From Butyrivibrio sp. INlla14 (GTDB lineage Bacteria > Bacillota > Clostridia > Lachnospirales > Lachnospiraceae): a stretch of DNA of 64,000 nucleotides. The stretch lies in contig NZ_FMVS01000004.1 of assembly GCF_900102515.1 (NCBI RefSeq), positions 62,001 to 126,000 of the forward strand, written 5' to 3'. Numbering within the stretch: position 1 is the stretch's first letter; the number at the start of each line of letters is the position of its first letter. The translations under genes were made by a program, and so were the position numbers. The notes beneath the pieces were generated by a model. The model was not told the origin of the DNA. It did no database searches and saw nothing but the letters and a program-made list of their open reading frames with translations. Positions 53,014-61,731 of this stretch are shown here, piece after piece.

Positions 53014-54816
53014 TTAAAGATCAAACTTGGAAACAAAGTCCTGGAGATCCTGAGCATTACTTGCAAGCTTATCTGAAGCTTCTGCAACCTCATGCGAAGA
53101 AGCTGTCTGCTCCTGGGATGCAGCTGATACGTTCTGGGTCTCATCTGCAACGTTGGCACTCATATCCTCGATCTTACTGATGTTACTTGCAATAGTTTCA
53201 GTTCCTTCTGAAAGCTGAGTAACAATCTCGCTCATTCTCTCAGACTGCTCAGAAATCGAATATACCATGTCTACAATGTTGCTGAAGGTATTACCTGCCT
53301 CGTTTACAGTTTCTGTACCTTCTACTACATTCTCTGCGCCCTGACGCATAGCAGAAACTGCTTCATCGGAGTTCTTCATGATCTCTTCTATAAGCTCTGT
53401 AATCTTGGATGCTGCATCATTAGACTGATCAGCCAGCTTACTGATCTCACTAGCAACAACCGCAAAGCCTTTACCCATTTCACCTGCTCTTGCAGCTTCA
53501 ATGCTGGCATTAAGAGAAAGAAGGTTTGTCTGGCTTGCGATCTCAGCAATTGTATCAACAAAGGTATCTATGCTCTTAAGCTGTTCGCCAAGAGCTTCTA
53601 CTACAGTAGCTGTGCTCTCAACAGAATCCTTGATTGATCCCATCATGTTGGTAGCATTTGTCATATCTGCAGCGCCCTTCTTGGCAGCTTCGTTAGTAGT
53701 CTTTATCATCTCAGTGGTCTTGCCGATAGCATCCTGGAATTCCTGCATGTTATCAACAAAGGTCTTGGTCTCATTACTTGCACCAGCAACTGCTGTGATC
53801 TGACCTGAACAGGATTCAGCAACTGATGTACAGGAAGTAGCAACCATTTCACTAGCTTTGGCTGACTGTGAAGCGCTTGCAGAAAGCTCCTCAGAAGCTG
53901 ATGCAACATAAGCAGTAGTATCTGAAATCTTCATCATCAGATCTCTGATATTGGTATGCATAAGGTCAAGTGCTGCCGCAATCTGTCCAATCTCATTGTG
54001 TTCCCTGGCAGGAAGCTGTCGAACTTTCTCCATATGCTCATTATCCGTGAAATCATTGTTAGACATGCGAACCATCTGATCTGTGGCAAGGATAAGTGGC
54101 GCGGTAATTCTTCTTCCCATATAGACGGCAATGGCAATACCAACTATAAGAAGAATGATCATTACGATCACGCTGCTGGTTATAGAGCTGGTAAGTGCTT
54201 TACTAGCCTCGTTTGTATACTCACTCTTAAGGGTATCAATATAATCTACCCATACACCAGTACCCATAACCCAGTCAAAAGGCTCAAAATATGCTGTGTA
54301 ATTGATCTTAGGAAGTGGTTCTGTCTCGTTGGGCTTGGCAAACATAAGGTTTGTATATCCACCGCCTTCCTGAAGACCATTTTTTATCATTTCCTGGATA
54401 AAGTATGTACCATTAGGGTCAACACTATCCCATCTGGACTGACCTTCAGTATCATGTCCCAAAAGAACTACATTGACACCTTTGGATGTATCTACCCAGA
54501 AATATCCTGCTCCATCATTATATTTCAGCTCTCTGATAATGTCCGCAGACTCTTTCTGAGCTTCTTCCATAGTCATCTCACCAGCCTGATATCTTTCATA
54601 CATAACCTGGCAGATACTCATGGCTTCCTGAGTCTCATTTTTAAGCTCATTCATGATATCTTCGCGGAGTCGCTCTTCATAGGCTTCAACCTGCAGCGCA
54701 TTAGTCGAAACAGTATTATACATGTTGAAACCAGCAATAGAAATTGCGGTGATCACAACCGCAAGAAAGATAGAACCAACTATAGGCAACATTAAAGAAC
54801 CACTTTTCTTTTCCAT
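53014..54816 (-). CDS. Methyl-accepting chemotaxis protein with Cache sensor
   Basis: Signal anchor ([21 protein letters not shown]), extracellular single-Cache domain (about 35-190: [40 protein letters not shown]), second helix ([19 protein letters not shown]), HAMP ([17 protein letters not shown]) and a signalling domain with [20 protein letters not shown]. 600 residues. AAAGGAA precedes ATG 54816. Cache domains usually bind small carboxylates or amino acids. Confidence 0.95.
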   Translation of the reverse strand: MEKKSGSLMLPIVGSIFLAVVITAISIAGFNMYNTVSTNALQVEAYEERLREDIMNELKNETQEAMSICQVMYERYQAGEMTMEEAQKESADIIRELKYNDGAGYFWVDTSKGVNVVLLGHDTEGQSRWDSVDPNGTYFIQEMIKNGLQEGGGYTNLMFAKPNETEPLPKINYTAYFEPFDWVMGTGVWVDYIDTLKSEYTNEASKALTSSITSSVIVMIILLIVGIAIAVYMGRRITAPLILATDQMVRMSNNDFTDNEHMEKVRQLPAREHNEIGQIAAALDLMHTNIRDLMMKISDTTAYVASASEELSASASQSAKASEMVATSCTSVAESCSGQITAVAGASNETKTFVDNMQEFQDAIGKTTEMIKTTNEAAKKGAADMTNATNMMGSIKDSVESTATVVEALGEQLKSIDTFVDTIAEIASQTNLLSLNASIEAARAGEMGKGFAVVASEISKLADQSNDAASKITELIEEIMKNSDEAVSAMRQGAENVVEGTETVNEAGNTFSNIVDMVYSISEQSERMSEIVTQLSEGTETIASNISKIEDMSANVADETQNVSAASQEQTASSHEVAEASDKLASNAQDLQDFVSKFDL

Positions 54817-55025
54817 ACTATTTTGTTCCTTTCCGCAACAAAATTATCGAAATTTCGCCATCCGTTCTTTGACTATAACATATCTAAAGACCATAAAATA
54901 GGTAAAAAAGCTAACCTATATATAAAGATTTCATAAATAAAAGTATGAATTTGAAAAAACAACACCTGTGCCTGGACAGACTGCCAGAATTATAGACTAT
55001 GAAAACGGCTCTTGGAAATAATGAC

Positions 55026-56564
55026 TTACTTAAGCCCCTTTAACATCTGCTTATTTTCGTACATTTCTTTGTCAGCCCGCTCAAATACATCGTTTACTAC
55101 CAGGTCTTTTCCCGGCTGATAAATACCTACTCCAGAAGCCAGCACAGGCCCTGACCCAGTCTTTTGATCTTCAAGCACCTGACTGCGCAATTTGTCTATT
55201 AGTTCCTCTTTATTGTAGTAATCATCGCCGCGCAAAAATACGGTGAATTCATCTCCACCTACTCTAAAGACGGGACTATGGACAAAAATATTGCACAAGA
55301 GCTTAGCACAGGCTTTGATATATTCATCTCCTGCCGCATGGCCCATAGTATCATTTATCTTTTTAAGATTATTTGCATCGCAAACAATGAGTCCATATGG
55401 AAGATAGTCCATTCCGTTGTCCATATTGCCCTGAATGGAACCCTCAAGCTCCTTGTATGCATTCTTATTCTTAACACCCGTTAGCTCATCGCGCCTTGCC
55501 AGCTCTTTTTCTGTCTTAAGTTCTTTGAGATGCTGCTTTTCTTTTTGGATCTCTTCGTCAATATTTTCAACACCGATGATAAAGTGGGTACCATCGCTGC
55601 TCTTTCTAGCCGTCATCCTAGTATATTGGGACTTTCCATTTGTAACTATGCGATAATTTATACTTGTGCTCTTATGAGTATTTAATGTAGAAAGCAAAGA
55701 GTCCTTATTTATAAATTCCTTAAGGCTCTCCTGATCCTGCTCGCAGATCAACTTGGGGATATTTTCATAACAGTCGTTATAGAAATCTGCCCCTGCTTCA
55801 CCTACTTCCAGCTGTCCGTAGATGTTATTTACTTCGTAACCTACAAAATTAGAGTTTTCCACGTTCACATAGTAGATTGCATCGTAATTGGAAGCCAGAC
55901 TTTCTGCAATCTGGCTAAACGTTACTGTTTTTACCTGGTTTTCAGTGCGTTCCTTCTCTGCCTGAAGCTCGTATTCTATATCCTTCTCGTACAAAATAAT
56001 ATGCTGACCATCTCCAGCCCACATATAGGTAAACAAATAATACCTTGGCATTTCTTTTACCACGACCCTGAATTTAAAGGAGAATGACCTTTTACCCTCA
56101 ATATTGCTTTTCATTGCCTCTTTGGTAAAAAAGCTTGTGGCATAGTCTTTGTCCTCTGGATAGACCTTCTTTTCTGCGTTTTTCAGAAGATCATAATAGA
56201 AATTTTTACCGGACTTAGCAAAATTCAGCGGTTCATATTCTTTACTTCTTGCAAACTCAAGATACTCACCACTCTCAATATCAAAATAGTATATTGCTTC
56301 ATAATCTTCTGCCATTACAGAAGCAATATAATCCTGAATCTTTTTTTCTTTTCTCTCTCCTGCTTCCACATAAGAATGTATCATGCAGGTTCCAACCATA
56401 AGTCCAATTACATACACCGGGAAAAATGACGTAAGAATCTGGAAAAATATAGAGACACCGAAAATAACGCTAGTCACAGCAACCGCCGTATATCTTATCT
56501 TCTGGCGGCCACTTGACCTACGCGCTATAACCAGCATATAGATTGAAACAGCTAAATAGAACAC
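55026..56564 (-). CDS. Diguanylate cyclase, downstream part of a gene split by an in-frame TGA
   Basis: From M at 56564: the last membrane helices (YLAVSIYMLVIARR, AVTSVIFGVSIFFQILTSFF), two PAS-like regions and a C-terminal GGDEF domain with RDELTGVKNKNAY, DANNLKKINDTMGH and RVGGDEF. It is in the same reading frame as 56598-57041, separated only by TGA 56598-56600 and 11 further codons. ATG 56564 has no ribosome site. Read as one gene, 57041-55026 would encode about 671 residues, an eight-helix membrane sensor plus diguanylate cyclase. The stop is consistent with a GGA-to-TGA mutation. Confidence 0.85.
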   Translation of the reverse strand: MFYLAVSIYMLVIARRSSGRQKIRYTAVAVTSVIFGVSIFFQILTSFFPVYVIGLMVGTCMIHSYVEAGERKEKKIQDYIASVMAEDYEAIYYFDIESGEYLEFARSKEYEPLNFAKSGKNFYYDLLKNAEKKVYPEDKDYATSFFTKEAMKSNIEGKRSFSFKFRVVVKEMPRYYLFTYMWAGDGQHIILYEKDIEYELQAEKERTENQVKTVTFSQIAESLASNYDAIYYVNVENSNFVGYEVNNIYGQLEVGEAGADFYNDCYENIPKLICEQDQESLKEFINKDSLLSTLNTHKSTSINYRIVTNGKSQYTRMTARKSSDGTHFIIGVENIDEEIQKEKQHLKELKTEKELARRDELTGVKNKNAYKELEGSIQGNMDNGMDYLPYGLIVCDANNLKKINDTMGHAAGDEYIKACAKLLCNIFVHSPVFRVGGDEFTVFLRGDDYYNKEELIDKLRSQVLEDQKTGSGPVLASGVGIYQPGKDLVVNDVFERADKEMYENKQMLKGLK

Positions 56565-56597
56565 CCATTGAAAGGTGAATGTAATATACCTGCCTTG

Positions 56598-57041
56598 TCA
56601 GGCGATATATTCATGAGCCTCGTTATAATAAAACAAAAAGTGGAAAAAGCGGTTGAACTGAAGGCCCACAATTCCCAGAATGAACATGCCCCACACTACA
56701 CTTAAAAGTACCTTACTGCGAGCGCCACCGAGCTTGTTCAGATAAACCACCATGTATCTCGCCCAGGTCAGCATAGTAAGCTGCATAAAGATGAAATAGA
56801 ACACTGTCACCGAGTATATAAGCGTAAAAAATGCCGGGTTATCATGGTGCCCATAGAAAATACCCCATAAAATCTCTACCAGATAAAAGCCATTCACCAC
56901 AGACAAAAATTCTGCATAACGATGCCTTACAAGTATCTGATCGTCTTTATCGCCCCTGTAAAAGGTGTAATCTCTGAGGGTTTCCCAGTTCAGTATTAAA
57001 TTAACAACTAACGCCATTACAGCGATCACTGAATAATACAT
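56598..57041 (-). CDS. Membrane sensor, upstream part of the split diguanylate cyclase gene
   Basis: 147 residues, five hydrophobic segments (MYYSVIAVMALVVNLILNW, EFLSVVNGFYLVEILWGIFY, FFTLIYSVTVFYFIFMQLTM and others), ending NEAHEYIA. No enzymatic domain. AGGAGGG is 13 bases before ATG 57041. The sequence continues in frame past the TGA into QGRYITFTFQW and the downstream cyclase. On its own it would be a truncated sensor. Confidence 0.85.
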   Translation of the reverse strand: MYYSVIAVMALVVNLILNWETLRDYTFYRGDKDDQILVRHRYAEFLSVVNGFYLVEILWGIFYGHHDNPAFFTLIYSVTVFYFIFMQLTMLTWARYMVVYLNKLGGARSKVLLSVVWGMFILGIVGLQFNRFFHFLFYYNEAHEYIA

Positions 57042-57245
57042 TACGAGCCATAGCCCTCCTGAATATATTAATCATATTCGCTTTTCAATCAATTTAAAGT
57101 TGTTTTTCCGTTATTATAAAAATATTAGAATTTCGTTATTTTTTGTCCGAAAAGAAAAAGCGGAAGTCCACTCTAGGACAACCGCTCTTTAATGTTATAT
57201 ATCATATATGAATTATGTGTTATCTGCTTCTCATATCTGTCAAGA

Positions 57246-57983
57246 TCACAGTATTTTCAAAAGCTTCTTGTCGATACAAACAGATGCTGCAAAGGTCTTC
57301 TCTACTAAATCTTCGAACAATACAGTTACCTTGCCATCCGCTATAGTCTGGACAACGCCCTGACCATATCTTGCATGCTCTACTTCACATCCTACGGGAA
57401 GTGCATTTTCTATTTCCTCATCAGAAAGCTCTGGAGCCTTGACCTTAGGAGTTGCAAAAGCTCTATAAATGCCGATCTTAGACTCTGGTGTAGGTCTTAC
57501 TGGTCTGATTGGCTTAGCTGATTTACTGTTAGTTGATGCCACTTTCTTGGTCTGCTGTGCTTCTACCATGCAATCAAGCAGGAACTCAAGGTTCTCATTT
57601 GTAAAAAGATAAATCACATGTGGAAGTCTGGGCTCTTCAGGGTTCTGCAAAAGTCCCTTATTACCGTTTCTGACAAACAGGATTGCCTTACTGCCTACTT
57701 CCTCATACTGAGATACCATTAGTTCGATAACGTCTTTTTTGCTCTCCTTGATCACAATACCCAGATTAGCTTCATCAGCCTTTCTCTTTATCAGGTTGAA
57801 GTCATTCTCGGTAGCGTATAGTACGAAACGGCTCTGATTAACGGTCTGAACATGCAGTGATGAACCTTTCTCAGCAAACTGCCATGTAAAATTATCCCTG
57901 GCGCCTTCCCTCTCGAACTTGTCAAGATTCTTATCCCTGATCAGATCAAGGACTTCTTCATAGATGTACAATAGATTATTCAT
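57246..57983 (-). CDS. Uncharacterised protein with UvrD/PcrA-type C-terminal module
   Basis: 245 residues. The C-terminal 55 (VGCEVEHARYGQGVVQTIAD, VTVLFEDLVEKTFA) resemble the Tudor-like tail of PcrA/UvrD helicases (GxxVxHxxFGxGxV), which contacts RNA polymerase. Residues 1-170 look like a globular domain I cannot place. AGGAG precedes ATG 57983. It is the first gene left of the giant palindrome. A role in transcription-coupled repair or RNA polymerase binding is speculative. Confidence 0.75.
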   Translation of the reverse strand: MNNLLYIYEEVLDLIRDKNLDKFEREGARDNFTWQFAEKGSSLHVQTVNQSRFVLYATENDFNLIKRKADEANLGIVIKESKKDVIELMVSQYEEVGSKAILFVRNGNKGLLQNPEEPRLPHVIYLFTNENLEFLLDCMVEAQQTKKVASTNSKSAKPIRPVRPTPESKIGIYRAFATPKVKAPELSDEEIENALPVGCEVEHARYGQGVVQTIADGKVTVLFEDLVEKTFAASVCIDKKLLKIL

Positions 57984-58073
57984 GGAACTCCTCACTTCTT
58001 AGACTAAAATACCCAAGATGTCAATTATACACTATAAACCTCAAACCTCAACCCCTTATCACAATCTCGTACA

Positions 58074-58160
58074 CCCACCCAAACACCCCCAAAAACTCCC
58101 CCACCACAACACCCTCTCCTCCGTCACCCCCTGCCCCCGCCCAGCGCCAACCTCCTACTT
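58074..58160. other. C-rich strand-asymmetric tract with G-quadruplex motif
   Basis: From about 58040 to 58160 the plus strand is nearly devoid of G. On the minus strand 58074-58102 reads four G-runs (5, 5, 3, 3) with loops of 7, 5 and 1 bases, which satisfies the G-quadruplex pattern; a second G-rich cluster lies at 58126-58142. It is 90-160 bases upstream of the gene at 57983. Confidence 0.6.
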
Positions 58161-58162
58161 CA

Positions 58163-58834
58163 CCCCCTGCCCCGCTTCAACGCCACATTCCCTACGCAGG
58201 GACCTTGCGCCGTTCAAAAAAGAGTTTTTTGGCGTAAGAAGGAGCTGACGGATTTATGCGCCTTCCAAAAGCGTCCCAAAATCCTGTTTACGAATTACCT
58301 GTCCGAAGCTCGATCCCAGAATCCTGGATTTGGCAAGAGATTTGATCTTACTCGCGACAAAGAAGTTCACATTTTCTTAGATGCTCCCGCAGCCTTTCTT
58401 TAATACGCATGCTGCAGCGTAAACTTGCAGGACGGGAAGAAACTGTATATATGGAAATGCCATCTGACGCCATGCGTCATTAAAAAATGCGAAATCAACT
58501 TCTTCAAGTGTACTTGAAAGATTGATTTCGCATTTTTGTTAGCGCCCGCTGTGCGGGCTATGGCATTTCCTATTGTGCTTATGCTACCCGTCCTGCTTCA
58601 AACAACGCTTCGCATGCGCGGGAAAGGCTGCTTTGGGAGCATTAGAAAATGGAACTTCTTTATAACGCTCGCAAGTATCAAATCCACCCGCCAAATAGAT
58701 TCTGGGACGAGCTGAGTTTAATTCGTAGGATTTTGGGGCATCTTTTGGAAGGCCATAAATCCAAGCGAAAGAACCGACAAAAAATCTTTTTGAACAAGCA
58801 AAATTCCCCCTGCGAGCGTAGAATGGGCAGGGGG
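58163..58834. repeat. Giant imperfect inverted repeat with three-hairpin apex
   Basis: A 670-bp palindrome centred near 58510. Perfect matching blocks, left with right: 58163-58172/58825-58834, 58261-58271/58742-58752, 58275-58284/58728-58737, 58289-58297/58719-58727, 58307-58323/58698-58713 (one indel), 58359-58368/58652-58661, 58389-58398/58622-58631, 58427-58436/58587-58596, 58453-58462/58561-58570. Arms are about 290 and 265 bases. The apex (58463-58560) has three stems: TGACGC/GCGTCA, a 16-bp AAAAATGCGAAATCAA stem, and GCCCGC/GCGGGC. It contains no credible gene. Confidence 0.9.
58798..58834 (-). terminator. Terminator of metY
   Basis: CCCCCTGC/GCAGGGGG stem (58806-58813 with 58827-58834) followed on the minus strand by AATTTTGC. 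It is also the outer edge of the palindrome's right arm. Confidence 0.7.
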
Positions 58835-58850
58835 AAGAGGGTTGTTTATT

Positions 58851-60134
58851 TTACTTGGCTGCGGCGAATCCTTTTTCGAGGTCGGCAATGATGTCATCAA
58901 TGTGCTCTGTGCCGATTGAGAGTCTGATAGTGCTCTGGGTGATGCCCTGATCAGCAAGCTCTTCATCGTTTAGCTGAGAGTGAGTTGTTGTTGCTGGGTG
59001 GATAACAAGACTCTTAACATCTGCTACGTTAGCAAGAAGTGAAAAGATCTCAAGATTGTCGATAAACTTCCATGCTGCCTCCTTGCCGCCCTTGATCTCA
59101 AAGGTAAAGATTGATGCTCCTCCGTTAGGAAAATACTTCTCATATAGAGCGTGGTCTGGGTGATCTGGAAGAGATGGGTGATTTACCTTCCCAACCTGTG
59201 GATGCTTTGAAAGGAACTCTACTACCTTCTTAGTATTCTCCGCATGTCTATCTAGACGAAGTGACAAAGTCTCAACGCCCTGAAGAAGAAGAAATGCATT
59301 GAATGGAGAAATAGTTGCTCCAGTATCCCTTAGAAGGATTGCTCTGATATAGGTCACGAAAGCTGCTGGTCCAACTGCGTCATAGAAAGATACTCCATGA
59401 TAGCTTGGGTTTGGAGATGCAATCTGAGGGTAATTGCCACTCTCCTTGTAGTTGAACTTACCTGACTCTACAATAATTCCACCAAGTGTTGTTCCATGAC
59501 CACCTATAAACTTTGTAGCTGAGTGAACTACAATGTCAGCGCCATGCTCAATTGGTCTGATAAGATATGGTGTTCCAAAGGTATTATCTATAACAAGAGG
59601 AAGTCCGTGCTTGTGAGCAATCTCAGCAATTGCATCAATATCCGGAATATCACTGTTTGGATTTCCAAGGGTCTCCAGGTAGATAGCCCTTGTATTTGGC
59701 TTGATGGCACCTTCTACCTCAGCAAGATCATGTGCATCCACAAATGTTGTTGAGATGCCATACTGCGGAAGTGTGTGCGCTAGAAGGTTGTAGCTGCCAC
59801 CATAGATTGTCTTCTGTGCAACAATATGTCCACCATTTGCAGCCAGCGCCTGAATTGTATAGGTGATAGCTGCTGCGCCGGAAGCTACTGCAAGAGCTGC
59901 GCTGCCACCTTCCAGGGCTGCAATTCGCTTCTCGAAAACATCCTGTGTTGAGTTTGTAAGTCTACCATAGATATTTCCAGCATCTGCAAGTCCGAATCTG
60001 TCTGCCGCATGCTGTGAATTCCTAAAAACATAAGAAGTTGTCTGATAAATTGGAACTGCTCTTGCATCTGTTGCTGGATCTGGCTGTTCCTGTCCTACAT
60101 GTAACTGAAGTGTCTCAAATCTGTAATTGCTCAT
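58851..60134 (-). CDS. metY: O-acetylhomoserine sulfhydrylase
   Basis: PLP enzyme making homocysteine from O-acetylhomoserine and sulfide. MetY features: ETLQLHVGQEQPDPATDARA at the start, SGAAAITYTIQALAANG, DNTFGTPYLIRPIEHGADIV, and the PLP lysine in HSATKFIGGHGTT; late HPATTTHSQL. 427 residues is the family length. GGAGGAGG precedes ATG 60134. It is divergent from an Rrf2-family regulator, like sulfur genes controlled by CymR in other Firmicutes, so cysteine/sulfur-responsive control is likely. Confidence 0.96.
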   Translation of the reverse strand: MSNYRFETLQLHVGQEQPDPATDARAVPIYQTTSYVFRNSQHAADRFGLADAGNIYGRLTNSTQDVFEKRIAALEGGSAALAVASGAAAITYTIQALAANGGHIVAQKTIYGGSYNLLAHTLPQYGISTTFVDAHDLAEVEGAIKPNTRAIYLETLGNPNSDIPDIDAIAEIAHKHGLPLVIDNTFGTPYLIRPIEHGADIVVHSATKFIGGHGTTLGGIIVESGKFNYKESGNYPQIASPNPSYHGVSFYDAVGPAAFVTYIRAILLRDTGATISPFNAFLLLQGVETLSLRLDRHAENTKKVVEFLSKHPQVGKVNHPSLPDHPDHALYEKYFPNGGASIFTFEIKGGKEAAWKFIDNLEIFSLLANVADVKSLVIHPATTTHSQLNDEELADQGITQSTIRLSIGTEHIDDIIADLEKGFAAAK

Positions 60135-60306
60135 ACCTTAAATTCCTCCTCCTGGCTTGCTCTGTCGCGTTTTTGTATTGAAATGATTTTAAAATGTATT
60201 TACCTACTATGTCAATATGTTTTATAATAATAATGACTTATCACTTGCGATAACCTCAGCTGATTATGGAATTATTAAAATGTGATATATTATGATATAT
60301 GTGTCA

Positions 60307-60372
60307 AAAGTCAAAAATGCGTACATGTTTACATTTTAAGCATTTTGACTTTATGCCCCAAACAAATATGAC
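60307..60372 (+). promoter_or_regulatory. Promoter and inverted-repeat operator of the Rrf2 gene
   Basis: AAAGTCAAAAATGC (60307-60320) and GCATTTTGACTTT (60340-60352) form an inverted repeat with one extra base. -35 TTGACT (60345-60350) lies in its right arm, with -10 TATGAC (60367-60372) after 16 bases. A site for Rrf2 autorepression is likely. On the other strand TTGACA (about 60215) may be the metY -35. Confidence 0.65.
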
Positions 60373-60420
60373 TAATAAGCAATTTACATAAAGATAAAAG
60401 ACAAGGAGTAGAAACAGACA

Positions 60421-60816
60421 ATGTTTTCAACAAAAGGACGGTACGCCCTTAGGGTAATGATAGATCTTGCGCAGCAAAAGAGCGATGAATATATCCCGCT
60501 TAAGGATATTGCTGAACGCCAGGACATTTCCAAAAAATATCTTGAGATTATAGCAAAAGAAATGGTTAAAGGCGGGCTCATCACAGGTGCCAGCGGCAAG
60601 CACGGCGGCTACAAGCTCTGTAAAGAGCCTTCAGATTACTCTGTAGGAGAGATAATAGAACTTATGGAAGGCCCCTTTGCTCCCGTAGCATGCCTTCAGG
60701 ATGAAAACTACGATTGTGCAAGAGCTGACAAGTGCAAGACTCTTCCCATGTGGAAAGAGTTCTATGAACTTGAGAGAAACTTCTTTTACGGTAAAAAGTT
60801 AAGTGACCTCCTATGA
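60421..60816 (+). CDS. Rrf2-family regulator (CymR/IscR-like)
   Basis: 131 residues. Winged helix start MFSTKGRYALRVMIDLAQQ, recognition region RQDISKKYLEIIAKEM, wing GKHGGYKL. Three Cys in ACLQDENYDCARADKCKT are spaced like the 2Fe-2S site of IscR-type members, which CymR lacks, so it may sense Fe-S or redox state. AAGGAG precedes ATG 60421. It is divergent from metY and its stop is only six bases from the converging gene. Confidence 0.92.
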   Translation: MFSTKGRYALRVMIDLAQQKSDEYIPLKDIAERQDISKKYLEIIAKEMVKGGLITGASGKHGGYKLCKEPSDYSVGEIIELMEGPFAPVACLQDENYDCARADKCKTLPMWKEFYELERNFFYGKKLSDLL

Positions 60817-60822
60817 CCTCTG

Positions 60823-61731
60823 TCAAAAGAGATCCAGCGTGCTGTCCAAGTATATCTCTTCCCGGACCTTTAGCTGATACTTAGGCTTAGTCATATAATG
60901 CAATAGAAATTCCAGTAGTATAGCGCTTCCCAGGCTTCTACCCTCAATTTTGAAGTTGGAAAAGCCGGCTGGAATATATGTATCCTGGATATCATCAACT
61001 CCGATGAATCCAGGATTTTCCATTGCCAGGGAAAATTTATAGCCTTCATTTGCCTTTGGTGAGCGGCATATATGATCTTCGCAATCTTCGCCAAGGCTCT
61101 TTCTGCTTACATTTTCATAGCACTTTTTTCTGTCTGTGCAGCCATAATAGCAGCATTCATTGCAGAGAAACTCTACCTTTTTCTTTAGGTCTGACGATAG
61201 CTCTTTTAACTTATCAAGCTCCTTGTTCAGCCTGAAATCAGGGACCACATAGTCAAATTCAGGCCTGTTTAGCTCTTTTTCCAAGTCCCCAAAGTCAGTC
61301 AAAACCTTAGTCGTAGATGAAGCAAAGTAAAAGCCAGGATATTCTTTTTGGATGTAATCAAGAAGAAGGTCAGAATGGATAATAACGCCATTTTGGATTC
61401 CACCTGTCTTTTCGAACAGGCGGCACAGGTTATTGCACCTCTTATCTGAAAGATGCTCTTTTCTGATAAGGGAATTACTGAAGGTAAGCCTTGCAGATAT
61501 CCCATACTCTTTCATAAGATCTGCTACTTCCAATGCCCCTTCGTTACCAAAGCCCACACGACCTCCGCCCCAGATACAATCCGCAGGCGCACCATAAATA
61601 GAACCTATTTCGCACCAGTCGTAGAAATAGGCTCTATGCTCCCTAAATAAGGGCAAAAAGGCCTTGTAAAAATCATAAAATTCAAAAAGACCAGGCAAAT
61701 GATAATATGCCCTTGTGCCAGAAAAGTCCAT
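60823..61731 (-). CDS. Cys-rich protein co-transcribed with the GH31 glycosidase
   Basis: 302 residues, unknown function. Twelve or more Cys, grouped as YDWCEIGSIYGAPADC, CNNLC, LCNECCYYGCTDRKKC, EDCEDHIC. The last group pattern recalls the metal-binding C-terminal part of U32 peptidase-like TIM-barrel proteins, as do ARLTFSNSLI and YIPAGFSNFKIEGRSLGSA (U32 proteins carry GF..FKIEGR-type segments). Its ATG follows the GH31 stop with no gap (TAAATG). The family is otherwise unassigned by me. Confidence 0.7.
   Translation of the reverse strand: MDFSGTRAYYHLPGLFEFYDFYKAFLPLFREHRAYFYDWCEIGSIYGAPADCIWGGGRVGFGNEGALEVADLMKEYGISARLTFSNSLIRKEHLSDKRCNNLCRLFEKTGGIQNGVIIHSDLLLDYIQKEYPGFYFASSTTKVLTDFGDLEKELNRPEFDYVVPDFRLNKELDKLKELSSDLKKKVEFLCNECCYYGCTDRKKCYENVSRKSLGEDCEDHICRSPKANEGYKFSLAMENPGFIGVDDIQDTYIPAGFSNFKIEGRSLGSAILLEFLLHYMTKPKYQLKVREEIYLDSTLDLF

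Noticed and set aside
58649-58891. 80-residue basic frame in the palindrome right arm
   Set aside because: It lies in the inverted repeat with no ribosome site, and continues into metY antisense; the left arm does not preserve a counterpart frame.
60135-60420. SAM or T-box riboswitch ahead of metY
   Set aside because: None of the conserved SAM-I/SAM-II or T-box sequence blocks is visible; the short leader and the divergent Rrf2 gene suggest protein-based control.
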